NCBI GenBank assembly: GCA_019418625.1
Contig: DYBL01000054.1
Span: 1-20,555 of the forward strand
Length of the DNA: 20,555 nt
Origin: Clostridiales bacterium
GTDB lineage: Bacteria; Bacillota; Clostridia; Oscillospirales; Oscillospiraceae
Direction of reading: 5' to 3'
Positions 13,430 through 20,433 of the stretch are shown here, piece after piece (within the stretch, counting starts at the first letter, position 1; each line of letters starts with the position of its first letter). Both the position numbers and the translations under genes were made by a program. The notes under the pieces were generated by a model. It ran no database searches. It saw nothing but the letters and a program-made list of their open reading frames with translations, and was not told the origin of the DNA.

Positions 13430-14263
13430 ATGTCTATTAAAACTTTTAAGCCGACGACTCCCTCCAGACGCCAGATGACTGTCTCCGGTTTCGACGGCAT
13501 TGACAAGAAGGCCAAGCCCGAGCCCAGCCTGACCGAGCCTCTGAAGAAGAGCTCCGGCCGCAACAGCTATGGCCGCATCACCGTCCGTCATCGCGGCGGC
13601 GGCAACAAGCGCAAGTACCGCATCATCGACTTCAAGCGCGACAAGGTCGGCTCTGCCACCGTGCTGCGTCTGGAGTATGACCCCAACCGCTCTGCCAACA
13701 TCGCTCTCATCCAGTATGAGGACGGCGAGAAGCGCTATATCCTGGCTCCCGTTGGCCTGAAGGCCGGCCACAAGATCATGACCGGTCCCGACGCCGATAT
13801 CCTGCCCGGCAACGCGCTGCCCATCGCCAACATCCCCGTTGGTACCGTGATCCACAACATCGAGCTGCATCCCGGCAACGGCGCCCAGCTGGTGCGCTCC
13901 GCCGGCACCTCCGCCCAGCTGATGGCCAAGGAGGGCAGCGATGCTCAGATCCGTATGCCTTCCGGCGAGGTCCGCATCGTGCGTACCAACTGCATGGCCA
14001 CCATCGGCCAGGTGGGCAACATCGAGCACGAGAACATCAACATCGGCAAGGCCGGCCGTAAGCGCCACATGGGTTGGCGTCCCACCGTGCGCGGCTCTGT
14101 CATGAACCCCAATGACCACCCCCACGGCGGCGGCGAGGGCCGCGCGCCCGTCGGCCGTCCCGGCCCTGTGACGCCTTGGGGCAAGCCCGCCATGGGTTAC
14201 AAGACCCGCAAGGGCAAGAACCCCACCAACAAGTTCATTGTGAAGCGTCGCAACGAGAAGTAA
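13430..14263 (+). CDS. rplB: 50S ribosomal protein L2 (uL2)
   Basis: 277-residue protein needed for subunit association and peptidyl transferase centre assembly. It contains GRITVRHRGGGNKRKYR in the N-terminal OB-fold region. The conserved MNPNDHPHGGGEGR is at about residues 225-238, including the His equivalent to the functionally important His229 of E. coli, followed by VGRPGPVTPWGKPAMGYKTR. Length and order are standard. GGAAGGAGAG precedes the ATG. Confidence 0.98.
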   Translation: MSIKTFKPTTPSRRQMTVSGFDGIDKKAKPEPSLTEPLKKSSGRNSYGRITVRHRGGGNKRKYRIIDFKRDKVGSATVLRLEYDPNRSANIALIQYEDGEKRYILAPVGLKAGHKIMTGPDADILPGNALPIANIPVGTVIHNIELHPGNGAQLVRSAGTSAQLMAKEGSDAQIRMPSGEVRIVRTNCMATIGQVGNIEHENINIGKAGRKRHMGWRPTVRGSVMNPNDHPHGGGEGRAPVGRPGPVTPWGKPAMGYKTRKGKNPTNKFIVKRRNEK

Positions 14264-14278
14264 GGGAGGCAATGAAAT

Positions 14279-14542
14279 ATGAGCAGATCTATTAAAAAAG
14301 GCCCCTTCGTTGCCCCTGAGCTGCTGAAGCGGGTCGAGGAAATGAACGCCAAGAACGAGAAGAAGGTGCTGAAGACCTGGAGCCGCAGCTCCACCATCTT
14401 CCCCGCCTTCGTCGGCCACACCATCGCCGTGCACGATGGCCGCAAGCATGTGCCCGTCTACATCCAGGAGGATATGGTCGGCCACAAGCTGGGTGAGTTC
14501 GCTCCCACCCGTACCTTCCGCGGTCACCGCAAGGACAACTAA
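14279..14542 (+). CDS. rpsS: 30S ribosomal protein S19 (uS19)
   Basis: 87-residue protein of the 30S head that pairs with S13 near the A-site finger. Diagnostic sequences are MSRSIKKGPFV, WSRSSTIFPAFVGHTIAVHDG and LGEFAPTRTFRGH. The length is slightly short of the common ~92 because the C-terminal tail ends soon after FRGH. GGGAGGC precedes the start; 15 nt separate it from rplB. Confidence 0.97.
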   Translation: MSRSIKKGPFVAPELLKRVEEMNAKNEKKVLKTWSRSSTIFPAFVGHTIAVHDGRKHVPVYIQEDMVGHKLGEFAPTRTFRGHRKDN

Positions 14543-14544
14543 GT

Positions 14545-14552
14545 AAAGGAGG
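14545..14552 (+). promoter_or_regulatory. Ribosome binding site that fixes the rplV start
   Basis: AAAGGAGG abuts an in-frame ATG at 14553 with no spacing, which is too close for use. It lies 9 nt before the ATG at 14562. The latter is therefore taken as the rplV start. Confidence 0.8.
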
Positions 14553-14561
14553 ATGCAGAAC

Positions 14562-14906
14562 ATGGATAAGAAAATTGCCAAAGCGTATCTGCGCTATGTC
14601 CGCATCGCTCCCCGCAAGATCCAGATCGTGTGCGATCTGATCCGCGGTAAGGACGCCGGCACTGCCATGGCGATCCTGATGCAGACCCCCAAGGCCGCCT
14701 CTGAGCCTCTGATGAAGCTCCTCAAGAGCGCCATGGCCAACGCCGAGAACAACTTCGGCATGGATCCCGCCAAGCTGGTGGTGTCCGAGGTCTACGCCAC
14801 TCCCGGCCCCATCCTCAAGCGGATGATGCCCCGGGCTCAGGGCCGCGCCTATCGTATCAACAAGCGCACTTCTCACGTCACCCTGGCTGTGACGGAAAAG
14901 GCATAA
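14562..14906 (+). CDS. rplV: 50S ribosomal protein L22 (uL22)
   Basis: 114-residue protein beginning MDKKIAKAYLRYVRIAPRK. A long beta hairpin (MPRAQGRAYRINKRTSHVTL near the C-terminus) reaches the exit-tunnel constriction, where changes give macrolide resistance in other bacteria. The sequence APRKIQIVCDLIRGKDAGTA matches the family N-terminal domain. The start is set by the position of the upstream AAAGGAGG. Intergenic spacing is 18-19 nt on both sides. Confidence 0.97.
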   Translation: MDKKIAKAYLRYVRIAPRKIQIVCDLIRGKDAGTAMAILMQTPKAASEPLMKLLKSAMANAENNFGMDPAKLVVSEVYATPGPILKRMMPRAQGRAYRINKRTSHVTLAVTEKA

Positions 14907-14924
14907 GAGGGAGGAGAACAGTTT

Positions 14925-15806
14925 ATGGGACAGAAAGTTAATCCCCACGGCCTGCGCGTGGGCGTCATCAAAGACTGGGATTCCCGTTGGTATGCCAGTG
15001 ATGAGAAGGTCGGCGATCTGATCGTCGAGGATCAGAAGATCCGCAAGTACCTGAAGAAGACCCTGTACGGCGCCGGCGTGCCCAAGATCGAGATCGAGCG
15101 CAGCGCCGACACCGTCACCATCTACCTCCACTGCGCCCGTCCCGGTGTGGTCATCGGCAAGGGCGGCGAGCAGATCGAGCAGTATCGTCTGGCTGTGGAG
15201 AAGATGATCGGCAAGAAGGTGAAGCTGAACATCGTTGAGGTGAAGAACCCCGACATGAACGCCCAGCTGGTCGCTGAGAACATCGCTCAGCAGCTGGAGA
15301 AGCGTATCAGCCATCGCCGCGCCATGAAGAATGCCATGGCCCGCGCCATGCGCGCCGGCGCCAAGGGCATCAAGACCTGCTGCTCCGGTCGTCTCGGCGG
15401 CCGCGAGATCGCTGGCGTTGAGCACTATCATGAGGGCACCATCCCCCTGCAGACCATCCGCGCCGACATCGAGTACGGCTTCGCTGAGGCTGCCACCACC
15501 TTCGGCCGCATCGGCGTGAAGGTGTGGATCTACAAGGGTGAGGTCCTCTCCCAGACCCTGCGCACCACTCCCCGCACCATGGACACCTCCAAGCCCTATC
15601 AGGAGCGTCGTGAGCGTCGTCCCCGCCGGGATGGCGATCGTCGCGGCGGCTTCAACCGCGGCGGCCAGGGCGGTTTCAACCGTGACCGTCAGGGCGGCTT
15701 CAACCGCGGCGGCCAGGGCCGTCCCCAGGGCGGTTTCAGACCCAACAACAACACCGGCCGCCCCGCTGCGCCCGCGGCCCCCGCTAAGGAAGGAGGAGCC
15801 CAGTAA
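14925..15806 (+). CDS. rpsC: 30S ribosomal protein S3 (uS3) with a Gly/Arg-rich C-terminal extension
   Basis: 293-residue protein of the mRNA entry channel. It starts with MGQKVNPHGLRVGVIKDWDSRW. The KH type II domain carries VVIGKGGEQIEQ (residues 75-86), and the C-terminal domain has GRLGGREIAGVEHYHEGTIP, then QTIRADIEYGFAEA. The canonical protein ends near residue 220. Here about 75 more residues follow: an Arg-rich stretch, three copies of GFNRGGQG/GFNRDRQG (242-265) and a Pro/Ala tail ending KEGGAQ. The extension resembles RGG-type RNA-binding tails. The stop overlaps the rplP start as TAATG. Confidence 0.97.
   Translation: MGQKVNPHGLRVGVIKDWDSRWYASDEKVGDLIVEDQKIRKYLKKTLYGAGVPKIEIERSADTVTIYLHCARPGVVIGKGGEQIEQYRLAVEKMIGKKVKLNIVEVKNPDMNAQLVAENIAQQLEKRISHRRAMKNAMARAMRAGAKGIKTCCSGRLGGREIAGVEHYHEGTIPLQTIRADIEYGFAEAATTFGRIGVKVWIYKGEVLSQTLRTTPRTMDTSKPYQERRERRPRRDGDRRGGFNRGGQGGFNRDRQGGFNRGGQGRPQGGFRPNNNTGRPAAPAAPAKEGGAQ
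15648..15719 (+). repeat. Three 24-nt in-frame repeats in the rpsC 3' extension
   Basis: Copies at 15648-15671, 15672-15695 and 15696-15719 encode GFNRGGQG, GFNRDRQG and GFNRGGQG. The first and third copies are identical in DNA, suggesting recent duplication. A partial fourth unit (PQGGF) follows. Confidence 0.9.
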
Positions 15807-16228
15807 TGCTTCTGCCGAAGAGAGTCAAGTATCGCCGTGTGCATCGCGGCCGCATGACCGGTAAGGCCACCCGTGGCAACACCCTGGCCTACGGTGAGTT
15901 TGGCCTGCAGGCCACTGAGCCCGCCTGGATCACCAGCAATCAGATCGAGGCTGCTCGTATCGCCATGACCCGTTACACCAAGCGTGGTGGTCAGGTCTGG
16001 ATCAAGATTTTCCCCGACAAGCCCGTGACCAAGAAGCCCGCTGAGACCCGCATGGGTTCCGGTAAGGGTTCTCCCGAGTTCTGGGTTGCCGTTGTGAAGC
16101 CCGGCCGTGTCATGTTTGAGATCGCCGGCGTGTCCGAAGAAGTTGCCCGCGAGGCGCTCCGTCTGGCCAGCCACAAGCTGCCCATCAAGACGAAGATCGT
16201 CGCCCGCACCGAGGAAGCAGGTGAGTAA
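15806..16228 (+). CDS. rplP: 50S ribosomal protein L16 (uL16)
   Basis: 140-residue protein near the A site and the 5S rRNA side of the large subunit. Its start MLLPKRVKYRRVHRGRMTGK, the middle GEFGLQATEPAWITSNQIEA and the loop GSGKGSPEFWVAVVKPGR are diagnostic. The ATG shares one base with the rpsC stop, preceded by AAGGAGGAG. Only one base separates its stop from the rpmC start. Confidence 0.98.
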   Translation: MLLPKRVKYRRVHRGRMTGKATRGNTLAYGEFGLQATEPAWITSNQIEAARIAMTRYTKRGGQVWIKIFPDKPVTKKPAETRMGSGKGSPEFWVAVVKPGRVMFEIAGVSEEVAREALRLASHKLPIKTKIVARTEEAGE

Positions 16229-16229
16229 G

Positions 16230-16439
16230 ATGAAGGCAAGTGAAATTCGTACCATGAGCCCCGAGCAGCTCAACGAGAAGCTGGTGGGCCTGAAGAAGGA
16301 TCTCTTCTATCTGCGTATGCAGCACGCTACCAACCAGCTGGATAACCCCCTGAAGATCCGCGAGACCAAGCGTGACATTGCCCGAGTCATGACCATGTTG
16401 CGCGAAAAGGAGCTCTCCGGAGCTTCCGACAAGCAGTGA
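16230..16439 (+). CDS. rpmC: 50S ribosomal protein L29 (uL29)
   Basis: 69-residue helical-hairpin protein at the tunnel exit beside L23. It begins MKASEIRTMSPEQLNEKLVG and contains the conserved LKKDLFYLRMQHATNQLDNP and IRETKRDIARVMTMLRE. The frame is open further upstream inside rplP, but the ATG at 16230 gives the family start. Its ribosome site (AGCAGGTGAG) lies in the end of rplP, one base from the rplP stop. Confidence 0.97.
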   Translation: MKASEIRTMSPEQLNEKLVGLKKDLFYLRMQHATNQLDNPLKIRETKRDIARVMTMLREKELSGASDKQ

Positions 16440-16456
16440 GAAGGAGGTAAGCGAAA

Positions 16457-16723
16457 ATGAACGAAGAGATGAGAACTTCCTCCCGTAAGACCCGGGTCGG
16501 CAAGGTGGTTTCCGACAAGATGGATAAGACCGTCGTGGTTGCCATCGAGGACCGCGTGGCGCATCCTCTGTACAAGAAGATCGTCGGCCGCACCTACAAG
16601 CTGAAGGCCCATGACGAGCAGAACGCCTGCGGCATCGGCGATAAGGTCAAGGTGATGGAGACCCGCCCCCTGTCCAAGGACAAGCGCTGGCGCGTGGTCG
16701 AGATCATTGAAAAAGCGAAGTAA
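16457..16723 (+). CDS. rpsQ: 30S ribosomal protein S17 (uS17)
   Basis: 88-residue OB-fold protein that binds 16S rRNA early in assembly. It contains RKTRVGKVVSDKMDKTVVVA, the central HPLYKKIVGRTYKLKAHDE and the C-terminal RPLSKDKRWRVVEIIEKAK. AAGGAGGTAAGCGAAA precedes the ATG. Spacings are 17 nt to rpmC and 14 nt to rplN. Confidence 0.97.
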   Translation: MNEEMRTSSRKTRVGKVVSDKMDKTVVVAIEDRVAHPLYKKIVGRTYKLKAHDEQNACGIGDKVKVMETRPLSKDKRWRVVEIIEKAK

Positions 16724-16737
16724 GGAGGTGCCGAGTT

Positions 16738-17106
16738 ATGATTCAGCAGGAAACTTTTCTGAAGGTTGCCGATAATACCGGCGCCAAGGAGATCAAGTGC
16801 ATCCGCGTTTTGGGCGGTTCCAAGCGTAAGTTCGGCAACATCGGTGATGTGATCGTGGCCTCTGTCCGCAAGTCCACTCCCGGTGGCACCGTGAAGAAGG
16901 GTGAGGTCGTCAAGGCCGTCATCGTCCGCAGCGCCAAGGGCGTCCGTCGTGCCGACGGCACCTACGTCCGCTTCGATGACAACGCCGCCGTCCTGATCAA
17001 GGACGACAAGAACCCCAGAGGTACCCGTATCTTTGGGCCTGTGGCTCGTGAGCTGCGCGACAAGGATTACATGAAGATCCTGTCCCTCGCCCCCGAAGTG
17101 ATTTGA
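16738..17106 (+). CDS. rplN: 50S ribosomal protein L14 (uL14)
   Basis: 122-residue subunit-interface protein. MIQQETFLKVADNTGAKEI, then CIRVLGG, and the later block FDDNAAVLIKDDKNPRGTRI followed by FGPVARELR are strongly conserved family sequences. The length is exactly usual. AAGGAGGTG precedes the start. Confidence 0.98.
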   Translation: MIQQETFLKVADNTGAKEIKCIRVLGGSKRKFGNIGDVIVASVRKSTPGGTVKKGEVVKAVIVRSAKGVRRADGTYVRFDDNAAVLIKDDKNPRGTRIFGPVARELRDKDYMKILSLAPEVI

Positions 17107-17119
17107 GGAGGGCAGCGAA

Positions 17120-17431
17120 ATGGCTATGAACATTAAGAAGGGCGATACCGTTGTCGTCCTGTCCGGCAAGGACAAGGGTAAGCAGGGCAAGGTCCTGGGC
17201 ACTGTGCCCGGCTCCCTGAAGGTCGTTGTGGAAGGCATCAACATGGTGACCTGCCACGTCAAGCCCCGCCGTCAGGGCGAGGAGGGCGGCATCGTCAAGC
17301 GCGAGGCTGCCATCGCTGCCTGCAAGGTGCAGGTGGTGTGCCCCAAGTGCGGCAAGGCTACCCGCGTTGCCCACAAGATCGAGGGCGACAAGAAGACCCG
17401 CGTGTGCAAGCACTGCGGCGCTGAGCTGTAA
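17120..17431 (+). CDS. rplX: 50S ribosomal protein L24 (uL24)
   Basis: 103-residue assembly initiator protein with an N-terminal KOW domain (about residues 4-35: KKGDTVVVLSGKDKGKQGKV). The C-terminal part carries two CxxC pairs (C74/C77 in CPKCGKATRV and C96/C99 in VCKHCGAEL), so this copy may bind zinc. Both pairs are intact. GAGGAGGGC precedes the ATG, 13 nt after rplN. This is the region where E. coli S8 represses the spc operon (rplX-rplE); the gap here is only 19 nt. Confidence 0.97.
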   Translation: MAMNIKKGDTVVVLSGKDKGKQGKVLGTVPGSLKVVVEGINMVTCHVKPRRQGEEGGIVKREAAIAACKVQVVCPKCGKATRVAHKIEGDKKTRVCKHCGAEL

Positions 17432-17450
17432 GAAAGGAGCGTAAGGAACC

Positions 17451-17990
17451 ATGGCAAGACTGAAAGAAAAGTACACCGCCGAAGTTGCTCCCGCTCTGAT
17501 GAAGCAGTTCGGCTACAAGAGCGTCATGCAGATCCCCAAGATCGACAAGGTCGTCGTGAACGTGGGCTGCGGTGAGGCTCGCGAGAACTCCAAGGTCCTG
17601 GAGAACGTGGTGGGCGATCTCGCCCAGATCACCGGCCAGAAGCCCATCATCACCCGCGCCCGCAAGTCCATCGCCAACTTCAAGCTGCGCGAGGATATGC
17701 CCATCGGCGCCAAGGTCACCCTGCGTGGTGACAAGATGTGGGAGTTCCTGGACCGCCTGTTCAACGTGGCTCTGCCCCGCGTGCGTGACTTCCAGGGCAT
17801 CAACCCCAACTCCTTCGATGGCCGCGGCAACTATGCCCTGGGCATCAAGGAGCAGCTGATCTTCCCCGAGATCGAGTACGACAAGATCGACAAGATCCGC
17901 GGCATGGATGTGGTCATCTGCACCACCGCGCACACCGATGAAGAGGCCCGCGTCCTGCTCGAGCAGGTCGGCGCTCCCTTCGCCCGCTAA
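17451..17990 (+). CDS. rplE: 50S ribosomal protein L5 (uL5)
   Basis: 179-residue 5S rRNA-binding protein of the central protuberance. Visible signatures are PKIDKVVVNVGCGEA, QKPIITRARKSIANFKLRED and the C-terminal IFPEIEYDKIDKIRGMDVVI. Length is standard. AAAGGAGCG precedes the start. It is followed by rpsN after 14 nt. Confidence 0.98.
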   Translation: MARLKEKYTAEVAPALMKQFGYKSVMQIPKIDKVVVNVGCGEARENSKVLENVVGDLAQITGQKPIITRARKSIANFKLREDMPIGAKVTLRGDKMWEFLDRLFNVALPRVRDFQGINPNSFDGRGNYALGIKEQLIFPEIEYDKIDKIRGMDVVICTTAHTDEEARVLLEQVGAPFAR

Positions 17991-18004
17991 GGAGGAAGAG
18001 TCAA

Positions 18005-18190
18005 ATGGCTAAGAAATCTATGATCCTGAAGCAGCAGGCTCCTGCCAAGTACTCCACCCGGAAGTACAACCGCTGCAAGCTCTGCGGCCGTCCTCATGCC
18101 TATCTGCGGGACTACGGCGTGTGCCGTATCTGCTTCCGCGAGCTGGCTTACAAGGGCGAGATCCCCGGCGTCCGCAAGGCCTCTTTCTAA
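18005..18190 (+). CDS. rpsN: 30S ribosomal protein S14, zinc-binding type (uS14, type Z)
   Basis: 61-residue protein of the 30S head. The four zinc ligands are present as CKLC (C24, C27) and CRIC (C40, C43), so this is the short C+ form. It ends with the conserved GEIPGVRKASF (usually KASW). It lies 14 nt after rplE with GGAGGAAG upstream. A 180-nt structured gap separates it from rpsH. Confidence 0.97.
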   Translation: MAKKSMILKQQAPAKYSTRKYNRCKLCGRPHAYLRDYGVCRICFRELAYKGEIPGVRKASF

Positions 18191-18191
18191 G

Positions 18192-18351
18192 AGAGCCCGG
18201 ACTACTACTTTTGTAACCGAGAGTTTTTGATATGGAACTCTGGTGATACGGATGGCGAAAGGTCATGACCAATTGGGCACCACGCGCGAGCGGACTGCTC
18301 CATTGGCCATGATACCTCGCTGCCGGAGCGGCCCATACGGGACGCAACTCT
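18192..18351 (+). promoter_or_regulatory. Structured RNA element upstream of rpsH with an S8-site-like helix
   Basis: The 180-nt rpsN-rpsH gap folds into a closed multi-helix domain. The outer helix is AGAG+CCCG (18192-18199) with CGGG...CTCT (18338-18351, 6-nt bulge). Inside are AGAGTT/AACTCT (18220-18225 with 18236-18241), a long irregular helix 18255-18320, and GCCG-GAG-CGGC (18322-18332). In the irregular helix, AAGGUC (18259-18264) faces GAUACCU (18311-18317): C-G, U-A, unpaired U and A, G-C, G-C, unpaired A, A-U. This is the arrangement of the S8-binding core in 16S helix 21. AGGAGG (18358-18363) follows. Probably S8 autoregulation, by inference. Confidence 0.7.
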
Positions 18352-18370
18352 AAAAATAGGAGGATTTATT

Positions 18371-18769
18371 ATGCATATCACCGATCCTGTTGCGGATATG
18401 CTGACCCGCATCCGCAACGCCAACAGTGCCAAGCACGACACCGTGGATGTCCCCGCTTCCAACATGAAGAAGAGCATCGCTCAGATCCTGCTGGACGAGG
18501 GCTACATTAAGAACTTCCAGATCGTGGACGACGGCACCCAGGGTGTGATCCACATCACGCTGAAGTACAACGCCGGCAAGGAGAAGGTCATCTCCGGCCT
18601 GCGCCGTGTTTCCAAGCCCGGCCTGCGCGTCTATGTGGGCGCCGACGAGCTGCCCCGCGTGCTCCGCGGCCTGGGCATCGCTATCATTTCTACGTCCAAG
18701 GGCGTCATGACCGACAAGAAGGCTCGCGAGCTGCATGTCGGCGGCGAGGTCCTTGCATTTGTGTGGTAA
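18371..18769 (+). CDS. rpsH: 30S ribosomal protein S8 (uS8)
   Basis: 132-residue primary binder of 16S rRNA helix 21 and, in E. coli, the translational repressor of the spc operon. It starts with MHITDPVADMLTRIRNANSA and contains VPASNMKKSIAQILLDEGYI. The C-terminal RNA-contact block is IISTSKGVMTDKKARELHVG, then GEVLAFVW. Length is standard. It is the only spc gene here with a long structured upstream region; the other gaps are under 25 nt. TAGGAGGA lies 7-14 nt before the ATG. Confidence 0.98.
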   Translation: MHITDPVADMLTRIRNANSAKHDTVDVPASNMKKSIAQILLDEGYIKNFQIVDDGTQGVIHITLKYNAGKEKVISGLRRVSKPGLRVYVGADELPRVLRGLGIAIISTSKGVMTDKKARELHVGGEVLAFVW

Positions 18770-18784
18770 GGAGGGTATTGAACC

Positions 18785-19330
18785 ATGTCTAGAATTGGCA
18801 GAATGCCCATTACCGTTCCCGCCGGCGTGACGGTCACCGTCGCCGAGGGTAATGTGGTTACCGTCAAGGGCCCCAAGGGTGAGCTCACCCGTGCGCTGCG
18901 CCCTGAGATGATCATTAAGCAGGAAGGCAACACGATCACCGTGGAGCGTCCTTCCGACGACAAGCTGCACCGCAGCCTGCACGGCCTGACCCGTACGCTG
19001 CTCCACAACATGGTCACCGGTGTTACCGAGGGCTTCAAGAAGGAGCTGGAGGTCAACGGCGTTGGCTATCGTGTGGCCAAGGAGGGCAAGAACCTGGTCA
19101 TGAACCTGGGCTTCTCCCATCAGGTGATCGTTTCTGAGATCGAGGGCATCACCATTGATGTTCCCGCTCCCAATAAAATTGTGATCAACGGCTGCGACAA
19201 GCAGGCTGTGGGCCAGTTTGCCGCAGAGGTCCGCGAAAAGCGTCCTCCCGAGCCTTATAAGGGCAAGGGCATCAAGTACGTTGATGAGGTCATCCGCCGC
19301 AAGGTCGGTAAGACCGGCGGTAAGAAGTAA
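18785..19330 (+). CDS. rplF: 50S ribosomal protein L6 (uL6)
   Basis: 181-residue two-domain protein near the sarcin-ricin loop and factor-binding site. Diagnostic sequences are MSRIGRMPITVPAGVTVTV, VTGVTEGFKKELEVNGVGYR and the C-terminal RPPEPYKGKGIKYVDEVIRR, then KVGKTG. AAGGAGGG precedes the ATG, 15 nt after rpsH. Confidence 0.98.
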   Translation: MSRIGRMPITVPAGVTVTVAEGNVVTVKGPKGELTRALRPEMIIKQEGNTITVERPSDDKLHRSLHGLTRTLLHNMVTGVTEGFKKELEVNGVGYRVAKEGKNLVMNLGFSHQVIVSEIEGITIDVPAPNKIVINGCDKQAVGQFAAEVREKRPPEPYKGKGIKYVDEVIRRKVGKTGGKK

Positions 19331-19344
19331 GGAGGTGTGCCGCT

Positions 19345-19704
19345 ATGATTAAAAGACCCAATACCAACGCGCAGCGTCTCAAGCGTCACAAGAGAGTGCG
19401 CGCCAAGATCTCCGGCACTCCCGAGATGCCGCGTCTGAATGTGTTCCGCAGCGAGGCCAACATCTACGCCCAGGTCATCGATGATGTCAACGGCGTGACC
19501 CTGGCTTCCGCTTCCTCTCTGGATAAGGCCATCGAAGGTTACGGCGGCAACGTTGCTGCTGCTACCGCTGTTGGCAAGCTGGTGGCCGAGCGCGCCAAGG
19601 CCAAGGGCATCGAGGACGTGGTGTTCGACCGCGGCGGTTACCTGTATCACGGCCGCGTGAAGGCTCTGGCCGAGGGCGCCCGCGAAGGCGGCCTGAATTT
19701 CTAA
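19345..19704 (+). CDS. rplR: 50S ribosomal protein L18 (uL18)
   Basis: 119-residue 5S rRNA-binding protein. It has a basic N-terminus (KRPNTNAQRLKRHKRVRAKI), the core PRLNVFRSEANIYAQVIDD and the C-terminal VVFDRGGYLYHGRVKALAEG, then AREGGLNF, all typical. AAGGAGGTG precedes the start, 14 nt after rplF. Confidence 0.98.
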   Translation: MIKRPNTNAQRLKRHKRVRAKISGTPEMPRLNVFRSEANIYAQVIDDVNGVTLASASSLDKAIEGYGGNVAAATAVGKLVAERAKAKGIEDVVFDRGGYLYHGRVKALAEGAREGGLNF

Positions 19705-19723
19705 GGGAGGAGGAACGACAACA

Positions 19724-20224
19724 ATGCCTAGATTTGAAAGAGAGCAGAGCGAGTATATCGAGAAGGTCGTTTCCCTGAACCGTGTTTCCAAGACCGTCAA
19801 GGGCGGCCGCGTGATGAAATTCTCCGCCCTCGTCGTCGTTGGCGACGGTAAGGGCAAGGTCGGCTACGGCCTGGGCAAGGCCGCTGAGGTCCCCGAGGCA
19901 ATCCGCAAGGGTATCGAGGCCGCCAAGAAGAACATGATCACCGTGACTCTGGCCGGGACCACCATCCCCCACGAGACCATCGGTGTGGCCGGCGCCGGCC
20001 GCGTGCTGATGAAGCCCGCTGCCCCCGGTACCGGCGTTATCGCCGGCGGCGCCGTGCGTGCCGTCGTGGAAGCCGCGGGCATCAAGGACATTCGTTCCAA
20101 GTGCCTGCGTTCCAACAACCCCAACAACGTTGTCGCCGCCGCTTTCCAGGGCCTCAAGAGCATGCGTGGCCCCGAGGAGGTCGCCCGCATCCGCGGCAAG
20201 AGCGTCGAAGAGATCGTGGGTTAA
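19724..20224 (+). CDS. rpsE: 30S ribosomal protein S5 (uS5)
   Basis: 166-residue protein of the mRNA entry channel, important for decoding accuracy. It contains the double-stranded RNA-binding-like N-terminal domain (EKVVSLNRVSKTVKGGRVMK, then GKGKVGYGLGKAAEVPEAI). The C-terminal domain has GTGVIAGGAVRAVVEAAGIK and SNNPNNVVAAAFQGL. GGGAGGAGG lies upstream. Spacing is 19 nt to rplR and 12 nt to rpmD. Confidence 0.98.
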   Translation: MPRFEREQSEYIEKVVSLNRVSKTVKGGRVMKFSALVVVGDGKGKVGYGLGKAAEVPEAIRKGIEAAKKNMITVTLAGTTIPHETIGVAGAGRVLMKPAAPGTGVIAGGAVRAVVEAAGIKDIRSKCLRSNNPNNVVAAAFQGLKSMRGPEEVARIRGKSVEEIVG

Positions 20225-20236
20225 GGAGGCGCAAAA

Positions 20237-20419
20237 ATGGCAAACTTAAATATTAAGCTCGTCAAGAGCCTGAACGGCCGCCTGGAAAAACAGGTCGCCA
20301 CCGCTCATTCCATGGGCCTGCGCAAGATCGGTGACATCACCGTGCAGCCCGACAACGACCAGACCCGCGGCAAGATCGCCAAGATCGGCTACCTGCTGCA
20401 GGTCACAGAAGTGAAATAA
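20237..20419 (+). CDS. rpmD: 50S ribosomal protein L30 (uL30)
   Basis: 60-residue small-subfamily L30. LNIKLVKSLNGRLEKQVATA and the C-terminal PDNDQTRGKIAKIGYLLQV fit the family. AAGGAGGCGC precedes the ATG. Its position between rpsE and rplO is the classic spc order. Confidence 0.96.
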   Translation: MANLNIKLVKSLNGRLEKQVATAHSMGLRKIGDITVQPDNDQTRGKIAKIGYLLQVTEVK

Positions 20420-20433
20420 GGAGGCACGGAATT

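Noticed and set aside
18191..18370. Internal promoter in the rpsN-rpsH gap
   Set aside because: TTGTAA and TTGATA occur, but no -10 box lies at 16-18 nt. The sequence is better explained by RNA structure.
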